A stretch of 64,000 nucleotides of DNA from Neoechinorhynchus agilis (Eukaryota > Acanthocephala): NCBI GenBank assembly GCA_051530055.1, contig CM121343.1:3348001-3412000 (forward strand), in the 5' to 3' direction. Shown here one piece after another: positions 44,405 to 57,440 of this stretch; the first letter of the stretch is position 1; each line of letters starts with the position of its first letter. A program made the position numbers and the translations under genes. Below the pieces are notes generated by a model. That model saw nothing but the letters and a program-made list of their open reading frames with translations, made no database searches and was not told the DNA's origin.

Positions 44405-44937
44405 TGTTTGCAAGTTTTTTCAACGGTCCGGATAAAAGATGTCTATTGACTTTTTTTCAATTTTTTCCTGTGCAATACTATCAAATATTTGATCGAGAGA
44501 AAAATCGATGATAGATTCGGGAACGTGATTTTCCTAATCCAGAATAAAATTCTTCCAAACGTGGTTTCTTCCGTGTCGTCTCTTCAAAGGAATAAAATTG
44601 GTTACGTCGATTAAAATTGAATTTTGGAATTGTTCTTTACGTTCAAATGTGGATTAGGGTATGCTCACGTGGGAATTCCCTGTTGCTGCTTGGCTGTATT
44701 TTTTATCAAGTTCAAACGCACCCAATTAGTGGGTAATTTCGAATTTGTGTCTAATTAGTCAACAACGAGGCATTGCTGCAAGGAGAGAAGCTCTAATTTT
44801 GCGGATGGTGGTGATTGCACGTTTTGTGCTTCATTAATGTATTGTCGAGAGAAAATTGTTCGGATTATTTTTTAGGATAAGAAACGTTTAAGGATTGAAT
44901 AGTCCATGTTTGTTTATGACGGAAAAGTTGAAGGAAT

Positions 44938-45117
44938 TTTATTAAATCTGAAATACAAACTTGCGAAACAAACTTAAGAATTTCGACGAGACAGACGAAA
45001 TATTGTGAAAAGGAATTAATCCCTATTTTCTTAATAACCAATCAAAATATATTCATAAACAATTTAAAACTCCGAAATATCAGATTTAATAAAATTCCTT
45101 TTATTTTTCAGTCATAA
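44938..45117. mobile_element. Fold-back element (GAAATATC family)
   Basis: Arms GGAATTTTATTAAATCTGAAA (44936) and its complement (to 45102), the same terminal sequence as the elements at 4.97 and 56.4 kb. It lies in the RPA1-FARSB intergenic region. Confidence 0.75.
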
Positions 45118-45316
45118 GTTAACATTTTTTTATCCGCGATTATGATCGAACGAATACCCATTATTTTCTCGGACGATAGTTTCTTTGACTCTTTCATGCT
45201 TAGAAACGCTCAGTCTCTGCTCATTGTCCTTTCTAAGTTTCCTGGACGTATAATTTGGTGACATTGATGCACAGTTCCGGTTTTGGGATGGAACATTGTA
45301 TCGTTTATTTTTTAAG

Positions 45317-47415
45317 ATGCCAACGATTAATGTGGATCGTAGTTTGTTCATCAATGAATACGGTAGGTTATTGTCTGATGAAATGCTCGAGGACTTATGT
45401 TTCAGTTTTGGAGTGGAAGTGGAATTTGATGATCCTTTGTTGTATAAGTTTGAGATTGGCGCGAATCGCTACGACCTATTGAATTGCCATGGACTCGTTC
45501 GTGCACTTGGGGCATTTTGTCAATTGACTCCACCGGCGATTTGTCCAATTAACATATTACATTCTAAAGATCACTTAGTGGTTGATAATCAATCACTAAT
45601 TGGAGCCAATCGACCGTACGTTCTGAGCTGTATTTTAAGAGGTGTTGATTTGAGTACTGATGCTAAGTTGGCAGATATTATTGGGCTTCAGGAGAAGCTA
45701 CATTCGACGCTTGGCCGTCGGAGAAGATTGGTAGCAATTGGTCTTCATGATTTAAAAACAATATCATTTCCTGTTCGCTATGTTGGCGAATATCCACATA
45801 AGGTAGCTTTTCATCCATTGATGGGTACAAGCCGAGTTGTGATGGGTTTTTAGTTCGGGCATCTTTCAAGAATACTCATCAATATCAAACGGTGAAGAAC
45901 TAATGCGTTTCTATGAGGAATGCCCATCGATTCGACCTTATATTCCACTCTTATCACCTGCAAAATGGCCGCTAATTAAGGATTCTTCAGACGTTATTTT
46001 AAGCCAACCTCCGTTAATCAACTCAATTCATACTCAGTTGAAATTAGGAGAAACCAAAGATATCTTTATTGAGTTAACTGGACAATGTGTCCAGCGTCTA
46101 AAAACAGCCCTTACGATTTTATGCTATAATATCCCAAATAAAGCAGTTGAACTCGTCGGTCTAGAAAACGCGGGATACGTCAAAGATCAAATTTTCGCCG
46201 ACCGAAAGATGTGCGTTGACCTCAGTGAGTTGACCGCGATTCTCGGTACCAAAAAGGATATTAATTATCGGCAATTGCTGCAACGAATGTTGTATTCTTT
46301 TGATAAAGACTCAAATATCATAGTTCCAGCATACCGATCAGATGTTCTGCACTCATGTGATATTGCAGAGGATCTCGTAATTGCTTAAAGATGTGACTTT
46401 TAGTTGTTCTTTGAGCATATTTCGAAAGTCATTCCAAAATGGGACTTATAGTAGAACGCCGTTTATATAAGAGATTTGTGTCGGATAACCGAAAACCTGA
46501 AGTAGAATTACATAGTTTTGGCTTTAGTGTTGAAAATAATCACTTTTTTAGTTCTGTACCCCATTGCACACTTTCGTTTTTTCACTTGAAGGTCTCTAAT
46601 TTTCTTCTAGGAACCTTAGTTGAGTAGGAAAGCAATCCGGATAATCTTACCCTGTTAAATTCCTATTTGGTTTTCCAAACGCGAAAAAGCGGCAAAATTC
46701 GTATATTATCTTGATTTGAAAAATAGAATGAAAGTGATTTTACAACTAGAAGTCACGTTGTTACGGCTTACAGAATATAACTCCAATATCTACATCCCAG
46801 CACATTTCCGGTCTACAGTACACGCTGAATACATTGAGTGACCTAATAAGGAATGAGATTTCCCGGTGTGGTTTCCTAGAAGCCTTAACTCTGAGTTTAT
46901 GTTCCGTGAATGATAATCCATGGCCAAACGATGCTGTTTATACTGCTGATGGAAAAAGCTCTGAAACTGCCGCTGTCAGACAAAGTCTGTGCCCAGGTCT
47001 TTTAAAAACTCTCTATTCAAATCTGCACTTACCCATGCCCATTCAGTTGTTCGAAGTGGCCGATGTCGTATTCAAAAGTGGTCAAAATGCAAACAATCGA
47101 CGACATTTAGCACTCCTGTATGCCGATAAACAAGGAAGTGGATTTGAACTCGTTCAGGGGATTATTGAACGTATAATATTATTGAGTAGTTGCAAGGAAA
47201 TGCGACAATCGCGATTATCAACTCAGGTGGCGGATAATCCGCTTGCCATGAAGGGACGATGCGCAAGTATTGAGATAAGAAATGGAGAAGACAAATGGCA
47301 TAAAATTGGACTTATTGCAAATGTCAATCCTGAAATCTTGGCCAAATATTCTATACGTATTCCATGCTCAATTGTTGAAGTTGACATCCGGCTTTTGTTT
47401 GACATCAAAGTCTAA
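45317..47415 (+). CDS. FARSB: Cytosolic phenylalanyl-tRNA synthetase beta subunit
   Basis: Beta chain of the alpha2-beta2 enzyme that charges tRNA-Phe. Starts MPTINVDRSLF, like other eukaryotic beta subunits. Exon 1 45317-45824; 46-nt intron (GTACAA...TTCAAG) to exon 2 45871-~46376; last exon 46819-47415. Landmarks: ANRYDLLNCHGLVR, LQEKLHSTLGRRRRLVAIG, HDL, SQPPLINS, LTGQCVQRLKTALTILCYNI, YRSDVLHSCDIAEDL (B5-like core region), then SDLIRNEISRCGFLEALTLS, RQSLCPGLLKTLYSN and LPMPIQLFEVADVVF. The segment between 46376 and 46819 (family YGYNNI...FPLNKL region) holds one or two short exons I could not place confidently. Confidence 0.92.
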
Positions 47416-48859
47416 CAAATCAGATTCTTGCTGGTTGGTATTTATTTGCATATGATGTTTTTGAGATTAATTAAAAAAATAATCGATCCTGGGAACATTC
47501 CAGGTGATCGAAATGCGGCATTTGCCCGCTTATTCAAAGGAAAGTATTATACATTCTGCCATTTAAAGATCTCTTATTAATGGCATTGTCAATTTAGCTC
47601 TGTAAATGACAGGCGTTGACTTAAGAATTGATTGATTTATAATAATTTATTTTATTACACCACATTAATCACGACCCAGCTATTCGAAGGCTCAATACGA
47701 ATCGCTTTTTTATAACGTCATTTTGGTTAAATGTAGTCTTTTCGATTGTCCTTATTTTAGCAATTTACACGGTTAAAAAAGAAAGCACAATTGAAAAGAT
47801 AACATGCGGTTGAGAAATCAGTCGACAATCCATCAGGATTATTTTCAGTTTTAACTGTTCCTTTCCTTTAAAAGACTGGAAATCCGTGTTGTTCAAAAGT
47901 ATCTCTAGCGGCTTTATTTAATCGCACACTTTGAGATCTAGGGTAAAACACTTTTATTTAAAAAATAATATTAATGAATCGCTACAATACTAAAATTGTG
48001 ACTTCCTATTTTCATCCTTGTCCATTAGCTAACTTTTTAGTTAGACATCGTTACGATCCTCGATATATAATGAATTCTAAATTTCAGACTTTTTCTGATT
48101 CAATTTCAGATTCGATAGATAGTTAACTTGTGGTGTCACTTCCATAGACGGATAATTATGCGCAATTTTGTTCTCCAAATGGATAATTAGATCTTATTTG
48201 TCTAGACCGACACAATTCTTGCTCTTAATTATTATTTAGGTCTTCACTTTGAAACCTTTGTAACAAATAATATTTTACCGGGTGAAGACTTAAATAAATT
48301 ATTTTTTGCTCCCTTTGTTTCCTTTCAACAAAGAAATGTATCGAAAAATGAAGTTTTACGGGCGTATTTTCCTGAAACTTTCTACAGCAAGAAATTAAAA
48401 AATTCGCAAAAGTATTATTTCTTACTTTTTTACGAACCGCACTAAAAGTCAGTTTTCAATTTTTAGACGTTTTTTAGAGAAAATTCTGTCATTGAAGAGG
48501 TTTTTGCTATTTGGACGAGAGTCGCATTCAAGTTAAATCAGTAAGCAAATATAAATTCAGATTTATCCCTTTCTTGCATTATAAGACGAAAGCGTACAAT
48601 TTACTGTAATTTTGAGTCACAACTAAAATCATAAAATGGAGTTGAGCTTCATGGCTGCGGTGGGATTAAATCTTTAATCAGACGCTTGCATGATTTCTTT
48701 CCATTTGGCTAGGATCTGCTATCGTGAATTTCGGTCCTTTTCCTATTAACTGATCACCACTGCTGTCAGAATCCAAAGAAGAGCAAAAATGTATGATATT
48801 TTGTATCCCAATCACTCACTTATAAGAAAAGATAAATGTACATTACGATAAAACTTCAT
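47416..48859. other. Intergenic, one small inverted repeat
   Basis: AT-rich. A short fold-back (TTATTTAGGTCTTCACTTTG against GGTGAAGACTTAAATAA) lies at 48231-48302. No gene seen. Confidence 0.45.
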
Positions 48860-49826
48860 CTACTGCATTGTTGGAATAGGTCTCTGGTGGAGTTCGATTT
48901 TTTGATCGATTCCAAAATGTATTGAGCAGTGTCCCCTGCTGACCATAGCGACTCCCTGCGTATTTTCTATCGGTTGGAATCCATCTTGGACGGTGAAGAC
49001 GTCTGCTAAATCCGTAAATCTCATTTCTAACAGAGTCATTCCCGTTTTCGAATGTTTAAGAAGAACTTTAATCTCTCCAGTAAATGAAGATCTAATCGTG
49101 AAATCTCCGTCGTATTCATCTTCGTCGACAATAAGTTCGGCAGTAGTGACAGACATGCTCGGTACCTGAAAGGTCCAGGGTATTTCTCACTGATTTTCAA
49201 AATCGTCTTCAAACCTTCACAACGCTTTCAGCTGACCATCTCAACTCCTCTTCAATATCACGTTCGATCCTGTCCTCCAACGAATACTCCGTCTTTAAAT
49301 TAGCACTCATTTTAAGTACACAATTCGGTAACGGCACAGATAATGCCGCATTTGATCCCACTTCAGCCTTATAGCCCTCTATGAGTGAAATCTTACACCT
49401 AGCGACTGTCCGCCTTTCCGCTTTCAAATTATAAGATTGATCGTTGTTTGTGTCATTGACGAATCGTGATCGATAGAGTACATGTTGTTGTTTCTTAATT
49501 CGGTTTGACGACGGTAGTTGACAATTCGATCGTTGTGTGCAGCTCATTTTAGTTGATAGATTGGTCTCTTTCTCGAACGGTTTAAGTTCTTCGTGTTTAA
49601 CTCTAAATATGAATCGCTGATTCATAATTTGAAGAAAAGAGACATACCTCAAACCAGACCAATCGATCTCTTTAACAAGGTTAGTCCATTTACTTAACTT
49701 TCGACCGTATCGGCATTTCACATATTTCTTATCATTGCGCTTATACCACTCATGAGCGTATCCAAGAAGGATCTCACGAAGACTGCAAATGTCTTTATGT
49801 CGTTTCGAACGTTCAAACAACTTCAT
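48860..49826 (-). CDS. Aerolysin/ETX-MTX2-fold beta-pore protein, animal type
   Basis: Exons 49826-49215 and 49165-48860 join in phase 0 over a 49-nt intron; 305 aa. From about residue 115 the chain has the alternating Ser/Thr strand pattern of aerolysin-like proteins: a FVNDTNNDQSYN entry strand, an ERRT strand, GYKAEVGSNAAL, then an amphipathic insertion segment, EELRWSAESVVKVPSM, and AELIVDEDEYDGDF with FTGEIKV. The N-terminal ~110 residues are basic and unrecognised, and may be a binding domain. No signal peptide is evident, so an intracellular or unconventionally released form is possible. In animals such proteins act in defence or membrane handling; no toxicity can be inferred. The family call rests on pattern, not on a search. 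Confidence 0.55.
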
Positions 49827-51255
49827 TGTACTTGATCTTTCGAATAATGCAGGATACTTGTTCCTAAGCCACAGTCGCGTAACGTACTAAATTCAGAAAA
49901 ATCTGCAATACGGACGCGAATGGAGTTCTGCGGTGTGAGACGGTAGTCGCTTAGGGGGTTGTCTGTGGACTCTTAAAACTTCTGGTTGTCATTCTTAGAC
50001 AAATCAGAATTTATTCAAGCAATGGACAGTCTTCCCCCTTTGGCAGTCCTTCTACTAGTTCCTCTATGCACACGATCATCACAGAATTTGATTATCAGTG
50101 TTGATTTGATAGATGGCCACTCTGTTACGGTCTTATAATCGATCGGATAACCGAAACACGAGCATACTGCTGTCGGGAGCGACCGAGGCAATGGTTTGAC
50201 GCGACATTATCTCATGTAATGGACAAATCTGGGTTTCTTCACTATTATTGCATGACGTCTGTAAGCCCGTGGGATTCCCCGGCGAAACTCAATTACAGCC
50301 GCTTTCGATCTCAGTACCCGGTATCTGACAGCTTCCTAATAGTAGGCTGCAGCCAAGAAAAATAAGGCGACAAATGACAATTTGTTACAGCTTCCTGCAC
50401 TGTCTGTTCGATCTTAAAAGACAATCTTACCGTAGACCCAAATTAATTCAAAATAACCTCATGTAAATATCATGTCGAAGATCCTTCTGGCTTTTGTAGC
50501 ATTCTAAACGTGATATACTCAAGCTTGGAAACGTGTCTCAGTAAAGACATTTCACCTTGTCCTTCATTTATCCACAGCGTCCTGACACAAACAAGCTGTT
50601 CCCGAAAATTGAAGCCCGTCTAAGAGTGAACCGTCAAAGTTTAACGAAGGTTCATTGTTCTTGATAAACGTTTTGAAATTTTTGGCCACTTTTTGTGAAG
50701 ATTTTGTCGAATAAATACGCCATTATTCTAAAAATCCAATCAAGTTCAACAACAATAATTATTAACCGCTCGACCAATAAGTCCACAATTCAGCCGAAGT
50801 TTTATCGTTTACCATTTGCAATAGTCGTCCCAAAGAAAAAGATTATCTTTAATAGATAAGTCACGAAAAACAATTTATTTTGTACCGCTCGATCTATACT
50901 AAAATGACAGTTTCAAGTACTACGACCAAACGACACCCAAAATGCTTTGAAATGATTCGACAAATAGTTGCAGGCGGTAAACAAATTATTTATCAGGTTG
51001 TTTTTCGAGAATTTAATCGCAGTCTTTCTAGAATTTTTCCTGCCATGGAGATTTTCCTTACTTGACGCTTCCAAAGGAAATGTAGACGCCGGGAGCAGCG
51101 CAAAATGCCACTTTGGTCATCGATAGGACGACCCATGAGCTATACTTAAAGAGAATTGCGCATTTCTACTAAATGCGTTTTATCGCAGTGTTTTTGATAA
51201 AGAATTGGCGCTCATCAACGCACTTTGTAGTACAATCGTCTGACAGAAGACAAAA
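49827..51255. other. Intergenic, no gene seen
   Basis: Mixed composition upstream of the aerolysin-like gene; short frames only. Confidence 0.4.
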
Positions 51256-51258
51256 AAA

Positions 51259-54215
51259 AGAACTGAACACTTTGCTCAAGGTTTAAATCTGACTGAGTTT
51301 GTACATTCCGTAGTTGTGTCTACGTAGTCAAGTGGATCTCAGTTTGGGTTTAAAAATGATTCAAAATCCATGCTCGTCGATGACTCACAATCAAAGAGGA
51401 CAAAATACCGATGAATTTAGGAGACACAACACAAACAACAAACCAAACCCAACAAACAACACCAAAAACAAAAAAAACCAAAATATTCAAATCCATGCTC
51501 GTCGATGACTCACAATCAAGAGACAAAATACCGATGAATTTAGAGGAAACTCACTGATGAGTCCGGACTTCTCAGGAGGATGATCCGGAGGAATGCGCAA
51601 ACTCATAACCGTCTGTGTTTGAGAGTCTAAGGTGATTCAATCACTTCTCTGATTTAAGAGATCGGTTTTCTGTGAGAAAAATTAACCGGATTACAGAAGA
51701 CAAAAAAAAGAACTGAACACTTTGCTCAAGGTTTAAATCTGACTGAGTTTGTACATTCCGTAGTTGTGTCTACGTAGTCAAGTGGATCTCAGTTTGGGTT
51801 TAAAAATGATTCAAAATCCATGCTCGTCGATGACTCACAATCAAAGAGGACAAAATACCGATGAATTTAGGTGGAAACTCACTGATGAGTCCGGACTTCT
51901 CAGGAGGATGATCCGGAGGAATGCGCAAACTCATAACCGTCTGTGTTTGAGAGTCTAAGGTGATTCAATCACTTCTCTGATTTAAGAGATCGGTTTTCTG
52001 TGAGAAAAATTAACCGGATTACCAGAAGACAAAAAAAAGAACTGAACACTTTGCTCAAGGTTTAAATCTGACTGAGTTTGTACATTCCGTAGTTGTGTCT
52101 ACGTAGTCAAGTGGATCTCAGTTTGGGTTTAAAATGATTCAAAATCCATGCTCGTCGATGACTCACAATCAAAGAGGACAAAATACCGATGAATTTAGGA
52201 AGAAACTCACTGATGAGTCCGGACTTCTCAGGAGGATGATCCGGAGGAATGCGCAAACTCATAACCGTCTGTGTTTGAGAGTCTAAGGTGATTCAATCAC
52301 TTCTCTGATTTAAGAGATCGGTTTTCTGTGAGAAAAATTAACCGGATTACCAGAAGACAAAAAAAAGAACTGAACACTTTGCTCAAGGTTTAAATCTGAC
52401 TGAGTTTGTACATTCCGTAGTTGTGTCTACGTAGTCAAGTGGATCTCAGTTTGGGTTTAAAATGATTCAGAATCCATGCTCGTCGATGACTCACAATCAA
52501 AGAGGACAAAATACCGATGAATTTAGGAAGAAACTCACTGATGAGTCCGGACTTCTCAGGAGGATGATCCGGAGGAATGTACAAACTCATAACCGTCTGT
52601 GTTTGAGAGTCTAAGGTGATTCAATCACTTCTCTGATTTAAGAGATCGGTTTTCTGTGAGAAAAATTAACCGGATTACCAGAAGACAAAAAAAAGAACTG
52701 AACACTTTGCTCAAGGTTTAAATCTGACTGAGTTTGTACATTCCGTAGTTGTGTCTACGTAGTCAAGTGGATCTCAGTTTGGGTTTAAAATGATTCAGAA
52801 TCCATGCTCGTCGATGACTCACAATCAAAGAGGACAAAATACCGATGAATTTAGGAAGAAACTCACTGATGAGTCCGGACTTCTCAGGAGGATGATCCGG
52901 AGGAATGTACAAACTCATAACCGTCTGTGTTTGAGAGTCTAAGGTGATTCAATCACTTCTCTGATTTAAGAGATCGGTTTTCTGTGAGAAAAATTAACCG
53001 GATTACCAGAAGACAAAAAAAAAACTGAACACTTTGCTCAAGGTTTAAATCTGACTGAGTTTGTACATTCCGTAGTTGTGTCTACGTAGTCAAGTGGATC
53101 TCAGTTTGGGTTTAAAATGATTCAAAATCCATGCTCGTCGATGACTCACAATCAAAGAGGACAAAATACCGATGAATTTAGGAGGAAACTCACTGATGAG
53201 TCCGGACTTCTCAGGAGGATGATCCGGAGGAATGTACAAACTCATAACCGTCTGTGTTTGAGAGTCTAAGGTGATTCAATCACTTCTCTGATTTAAGAGA
53301 TCGGTTTTCTGTGAGAAAAATTAACCGGATTACCAGAAGACAAAAAAAAACTGAACACTTTGCTCAAGGTTTAAATCTGACTGAGTTTGTACATTCCGTA
53401 GTTGTGTCTACGTAGTCAAGTGGATCTCAGTTTGGGTTTAAAATGATTCAGAATCCATGCTCGTCGATGACTCACAATCAAAGAGGACAAAATACCGATG
53501 AATTTAGGAAGAAACTCACTGATGAGTCCGGACTTCTCGGGAGGATGATCCGGAGGAATGTACAAACTCATAACCGTCTGTGTTTGAGAGTCTAAGGTGA
53601 TTCAATCACTTCTCTGATTTAAGAGATCGGTTTTCTGTGAGAAAAATTAACCGGATTACCAGAAGACATAAAAAAGAACTGAACACTTTGCTCAAGGTTT
53701 AAATCTGACTGAGTTTGTACATTCCGTAGTTGTGTCTACGTAGTCAAGTGGATCTCAGTTTGGGTTTAAAATGATTCAGAATCCATGCTCGTCGATGACT
53801 CACAATCAAAGAGGACAAAATACCGATGAATTTAGGAGGAAACTCACTGATGAGTCCGGACTTCTCAGGAGGATGATCCGGAGGAATGTACAAACTCATA
53901 ACCGTCTGTGTTTGAGAGTCTAAGGTGATTCAATCACTTCTCTGATTTAAGAGATCGGTTTTCTGTGAGAAAAATTAACCGGATTACCAGAAGACAAAAA
54001 AAGAACTGAACACTTTGCTCAAGGTTTAAATCTGACTGAGTTTGTACATTCCGTAGTTGTGTCTACGTAGTCAAGTGGATCTCAGTTTGGGTTTAAAACT
54101 GATTCAAAATCCATGCTCGTCGATGACTCACAATCAAAGAGGACAAAATACCGATGAATTTAGGAGGAAACTCACTGATGAGTCCGGACTTCTCGGGAGG
54201 ATGATACGCAGGAAT
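51259..54215 (+). mobile_element. Nine-copy tandem array of a tRNA-derived SINE
   Basis: Units begin GAACTGAACACTTTGCTCAA at about 51259, 51709, 52038, 52365, 52694, 53021, 53348, 53676 and 54002: seven steps of 326-329 bp and a first step of 450. Each unit has the A-box (TAGTCAAGTGG), a degenerate B-box (GATTCAAAATCC or GATTCAGAATCC), GAGGACAAAATACC, CTCACTGATGAGTCCGG and the tail CTGATTTAAGAGATCGG. The inverted pair GAGTTTGTACATTCC and GGAATGTACAAACTC brackets the core of most units. Unit 1 carries an insertion at about 51420-51540 made of a CAAA-rich tract plus a partial duplication. The last unit is truncated at 54215. Confidence 0.92.
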
Positions 54216-54584
54216 GTAAGCTATCGGTTGGCTGCGTGCCAAAAAAAAGTAAAATAAGCCAATCAAATATTTGATAACCATTGAAAATATTGCAAAGCCG
54301 AACAATTTGTGATCGTGAAAATCCTACTATTTGTGGTGCAACCTTCCAGCAAAGATGATGTCGTTTTCAACTCGTCGTTAGTTGACTTTTATGATCAAGA
54401 TTTCCTAAATCACGGACGACTGCGTAAAACACATCTCCTCGTTTGTGCTTGCAACAATAACGGACCAAGTTGTTTTTTTGAATGGATACTTGGTTTTATT
54501 TAGCCAAAGCAGAGATGCTTGATGAAATTCGTCATGAGCGATGGTCGATTACTTTTCTAAGGCACCCACACGGGACAATGTTTC
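54216..54584. other. Intergenic, no gene seen
   Basis: Between the array end and the 3' end of the cadherin-related gene; nothing supported. Confidence 0.4.
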
Positions 54585-57132
54585 TTAATAACTGGAATAA
54601 CAGAATCGCACTATAAATTGATATGTCAGAATTTTCAGTACGACAAGAACTATAGCAATTTTCGCCATTAACCACGTCGATGGTCTACCATTTTCATGGT
54701 TTCCTTTGAATAAGATTACATATCCTTTTATGATATTGTTTTCGGGGTCGATGGTAACTGAGCACTCACGTGAAGCAGAGTAGTCCTTAGTGGCGTGATC
54801 GAGGATAAACGCCGAGCCGTTGGAATGAAGATGTGAATTCGTTGTATAAGTTAACATGCGACTATTGGATCCGTTGAAAAGGCATAAAGCGTTTTTGGTT
54901 TGGTGACCGTCATATATGTTAATCCATTGAGGATATTCGCCGCAAGTCTCGGATTCACTCAGAACTCGATTTTGAGCCTTTTCGCGTTCTATTTGCTGCA
55001 AATACTTCGAATTCATACAGAGACCAGTTTGTATTGGATAGATTTTTGTGCGCCTCCGATGTTGTATATTGAACAGACTGAACGGGAAAAGGTCAAAGAT
55101 ATATCCAGTTTTAGAGTCCACTAGAACAAAGTACAGCAGATCAAATACGCTATTACTGCGATTGTAGATGGCACAGCACTTTTGTAGGTAACACGAGAAG
55201 GGTGCTATTGAGTTATTGCTTTTTACTAGTAACTTAGGATTCGAAATGTCGAACATAGCAAGAATATTTCGAATGCAAAGCCGATTGGCCACTCGTTCTA
55301 TTTCATGTATGTGTCTATGGAGGTTGAAGTTGGTTGTAGTTTGATAAATTAGCGAGAATTGTAACCTTGTGAGGATATTGGCACCGCGAGTAAATTCCAA
55401 CTGACAACTGAGATTATGGCTGATGATCTTATTTGAAAAATAACGCAAATGCACGAGATTCTTGGACATTCGTTGAACACGGACATTGTTTTGGCAATCA
55501 TCGTTTATTGAAACATCAGGAAACTCTTCATGTACCATCGATGGAATAGATATATTCAGTAACGACGTATCAATATTATATTGATTTGGGATTATGATGC
55601 AATTTAAGCATGTCTTATCCACCAGAGCACTGTTATATAGAATCAAACAATCACTATAATCAACACTGGGTACAGTGCAGTCACGAAAATAGTTGATCTT
55701 CAGATTCGTTAGTGAGTACAACTGAATATCACTTCTTGCATTGAACGCTTTTATCCATACATTGAACGATATTGTCTTTTTTGGTTTCACTTTAAAGTAT
55801 AATCCGCCCGTATCAGCACTTAAACGCATAATATTTAAAATCTCCACGGTGTTCAGCTGCTCATGCAATTCGTACTGGACTATCGCATTCAATCCATCGT
55901 CCAAATCAAAAGCTGAGACTTTTGTAATACGCTGATGAAGTTCAAACGTATTTTCCATAAGCCATATAGATTTTTGCAGCGATCGAAAAGTCGGCGGATT
56001 GTCATTTACATCGGAAATCGATACGTAAACAGTAAGAGAATCTATACCGCCATTCACATCGATATGAATTTTATACGATCGAATATATTCGCGATCAATA
56101 ACACCAGTGATTGTCAAGTATCCGTCACTATTTGCAATCTGATTTACTTCGAACGGCAAGGATTGCAATTGTCCATTAATGAGCACTGTATTGTTATAAA
56201 AAGTACAGGAGAAACCTGATATATTGTAATCCTAGACTTTTTTTTGCGAAATGCTCACGATCAATGGCTATTTTGGTTCTTAGCTATCAAAAAAGTAATT
56301 AGGCTGGCTGCTAAAACATTTTCCGCTATACGAACCGAACTACGAAAAATTAATATATAAATGAAATCCCAATGTACTTCTTATCAATGAGGCAGTTTGT
56401 TTATGGTGGAAAATTGAAGGAATTTATTAAATCCGACTGTAAAGATTGTGGCTCGGAAATATATGGGATTTAATAAAATTCCACGAACATTTCACAATTA
56501 GCGGAAATTATTTACTTTTGAAGACTGGGTGGCTCGATGAAACTATGTATACATCTACTTTCGGAAACCATCTTCATTGATTTCCTACTGATTTTCAAAA
56601 TGTGAACGAAATCGGATTAACCGATAAGTAAAAAGTCCAGACTCGACCATATATTCCGAATATCGCCCAAAGTGATTACACTTGGGATAGGTATTCTATA
56701 GTTCAATGGAGTGTTCTCAATTATACTGGTATTGAACACACAGTTTTTAAAGCAAGTCGTCTTAAAACCATAAACCTCAAATCCTATATTGAATTGTATT
56801 GATAAGTTAAAAGTGCACAAGCACGACACATTATTAATGTGGATAATTAGGGATTGATTTTCTCGCTTATACTTTACTTTTAGTAACTTAAAGCGGATTA
56901 AATCTTGATCTTGCTTGATTACTTTTTCGAATTCCCGTCCGGAATTCACTCGTAAAGTGGCTTTGATGGGTGTTTGAATGCTTGTAAGATTAGTTGAACA
57001 TAATCTCAGTTCTTCTAACAGCGCGATTTGTACACAACATGAGGACATTGTTATAGGTTTCGTTAAATGGCAAACAACCCGGCCGAAGGAAAAGTGGAGA
57101 CCGATGGAGATCAGAAACATCCATATCCACAT
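54585..57132 (-). CDS. Cadherin-related single-pass membrane protein
   Basis: Exon 1 57132-56680 and exon 2 56231-54585 join in phase 0 over a 448-nt intron to give 699 aa. A signal peptide (MWIWMFLISIGLHFSFG) leads. Cadherin-repeat features: IIENTPLNYRIP at the end of exon 1, then ITGVIDREYIRSYKIHIDV and the calcium-binding linker DVNDNPPTF with a following ENTFELHQRI and AFDLDDGLNA. After about two repeats the chain becomes a unique Cys-containing ectodomain of about 300 aa (CLNCIIIP, CYLQKCCAIY, SESETCGEYPQW). One C-terminal transmembrane helix (WLMAKIAIVLVVLKILTYQF) is followed by under ten residues, so there is no catenin-binding tail. Likely an adhesion or recognition protein rather than a classical cadherin. 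The intron holds a short fold-back at 56408. Confidence 0.75.
56408..56495. mobile_element. Short fold-back element in cadherin intron
   Basis: TGAAGGAATTTATTAAATCC pairs with GGGATTTAATAAAATTCC around a centre with CGGAAATATA. Internally deleted member of the 4.97/45.0-kb family. Confidence 0.65.
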
Positions 57133-57440
57133 TTTGTAAGATACAATACACTCGTACCTTGCGGGAGTTGCTTTATGTCATCGTCTGGTGCATTGCACAA
57201 ATTCTGTCCCACAAAATCTACCGGGAATAAAAGATTTGGTATTACTATTTCAATCTTTCCCCTTATCATTCCCTATCGTGGTTCCGTGCAGCTTAACTTC
57301 TCAGTAACGATGGCTGATTAACCTCGAGAGGAACAAAATCAGCAGTACAAATATTATTAATAGCGAACGCGCCAGTTTCTGATTCGATTCTCAATGGAAG
57401 TTCGATTCGAAATCTCGACTGATCGAATTCGTGATAAAGT
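57133..57440. other. Upstream flank of cadherin-related gene
   Basis: Probable promoter region; no element identified. Confidence 0.35.

Noticed and set aside
51259-54215. A fully formed hammerhead in the SINE units
   Set aside because: CTGATGAGTCC is present, but in the array the GAAA box reads AAAA, and stem I and a cleavage site cannot be drawn; kept only as a permuted-piece observation.
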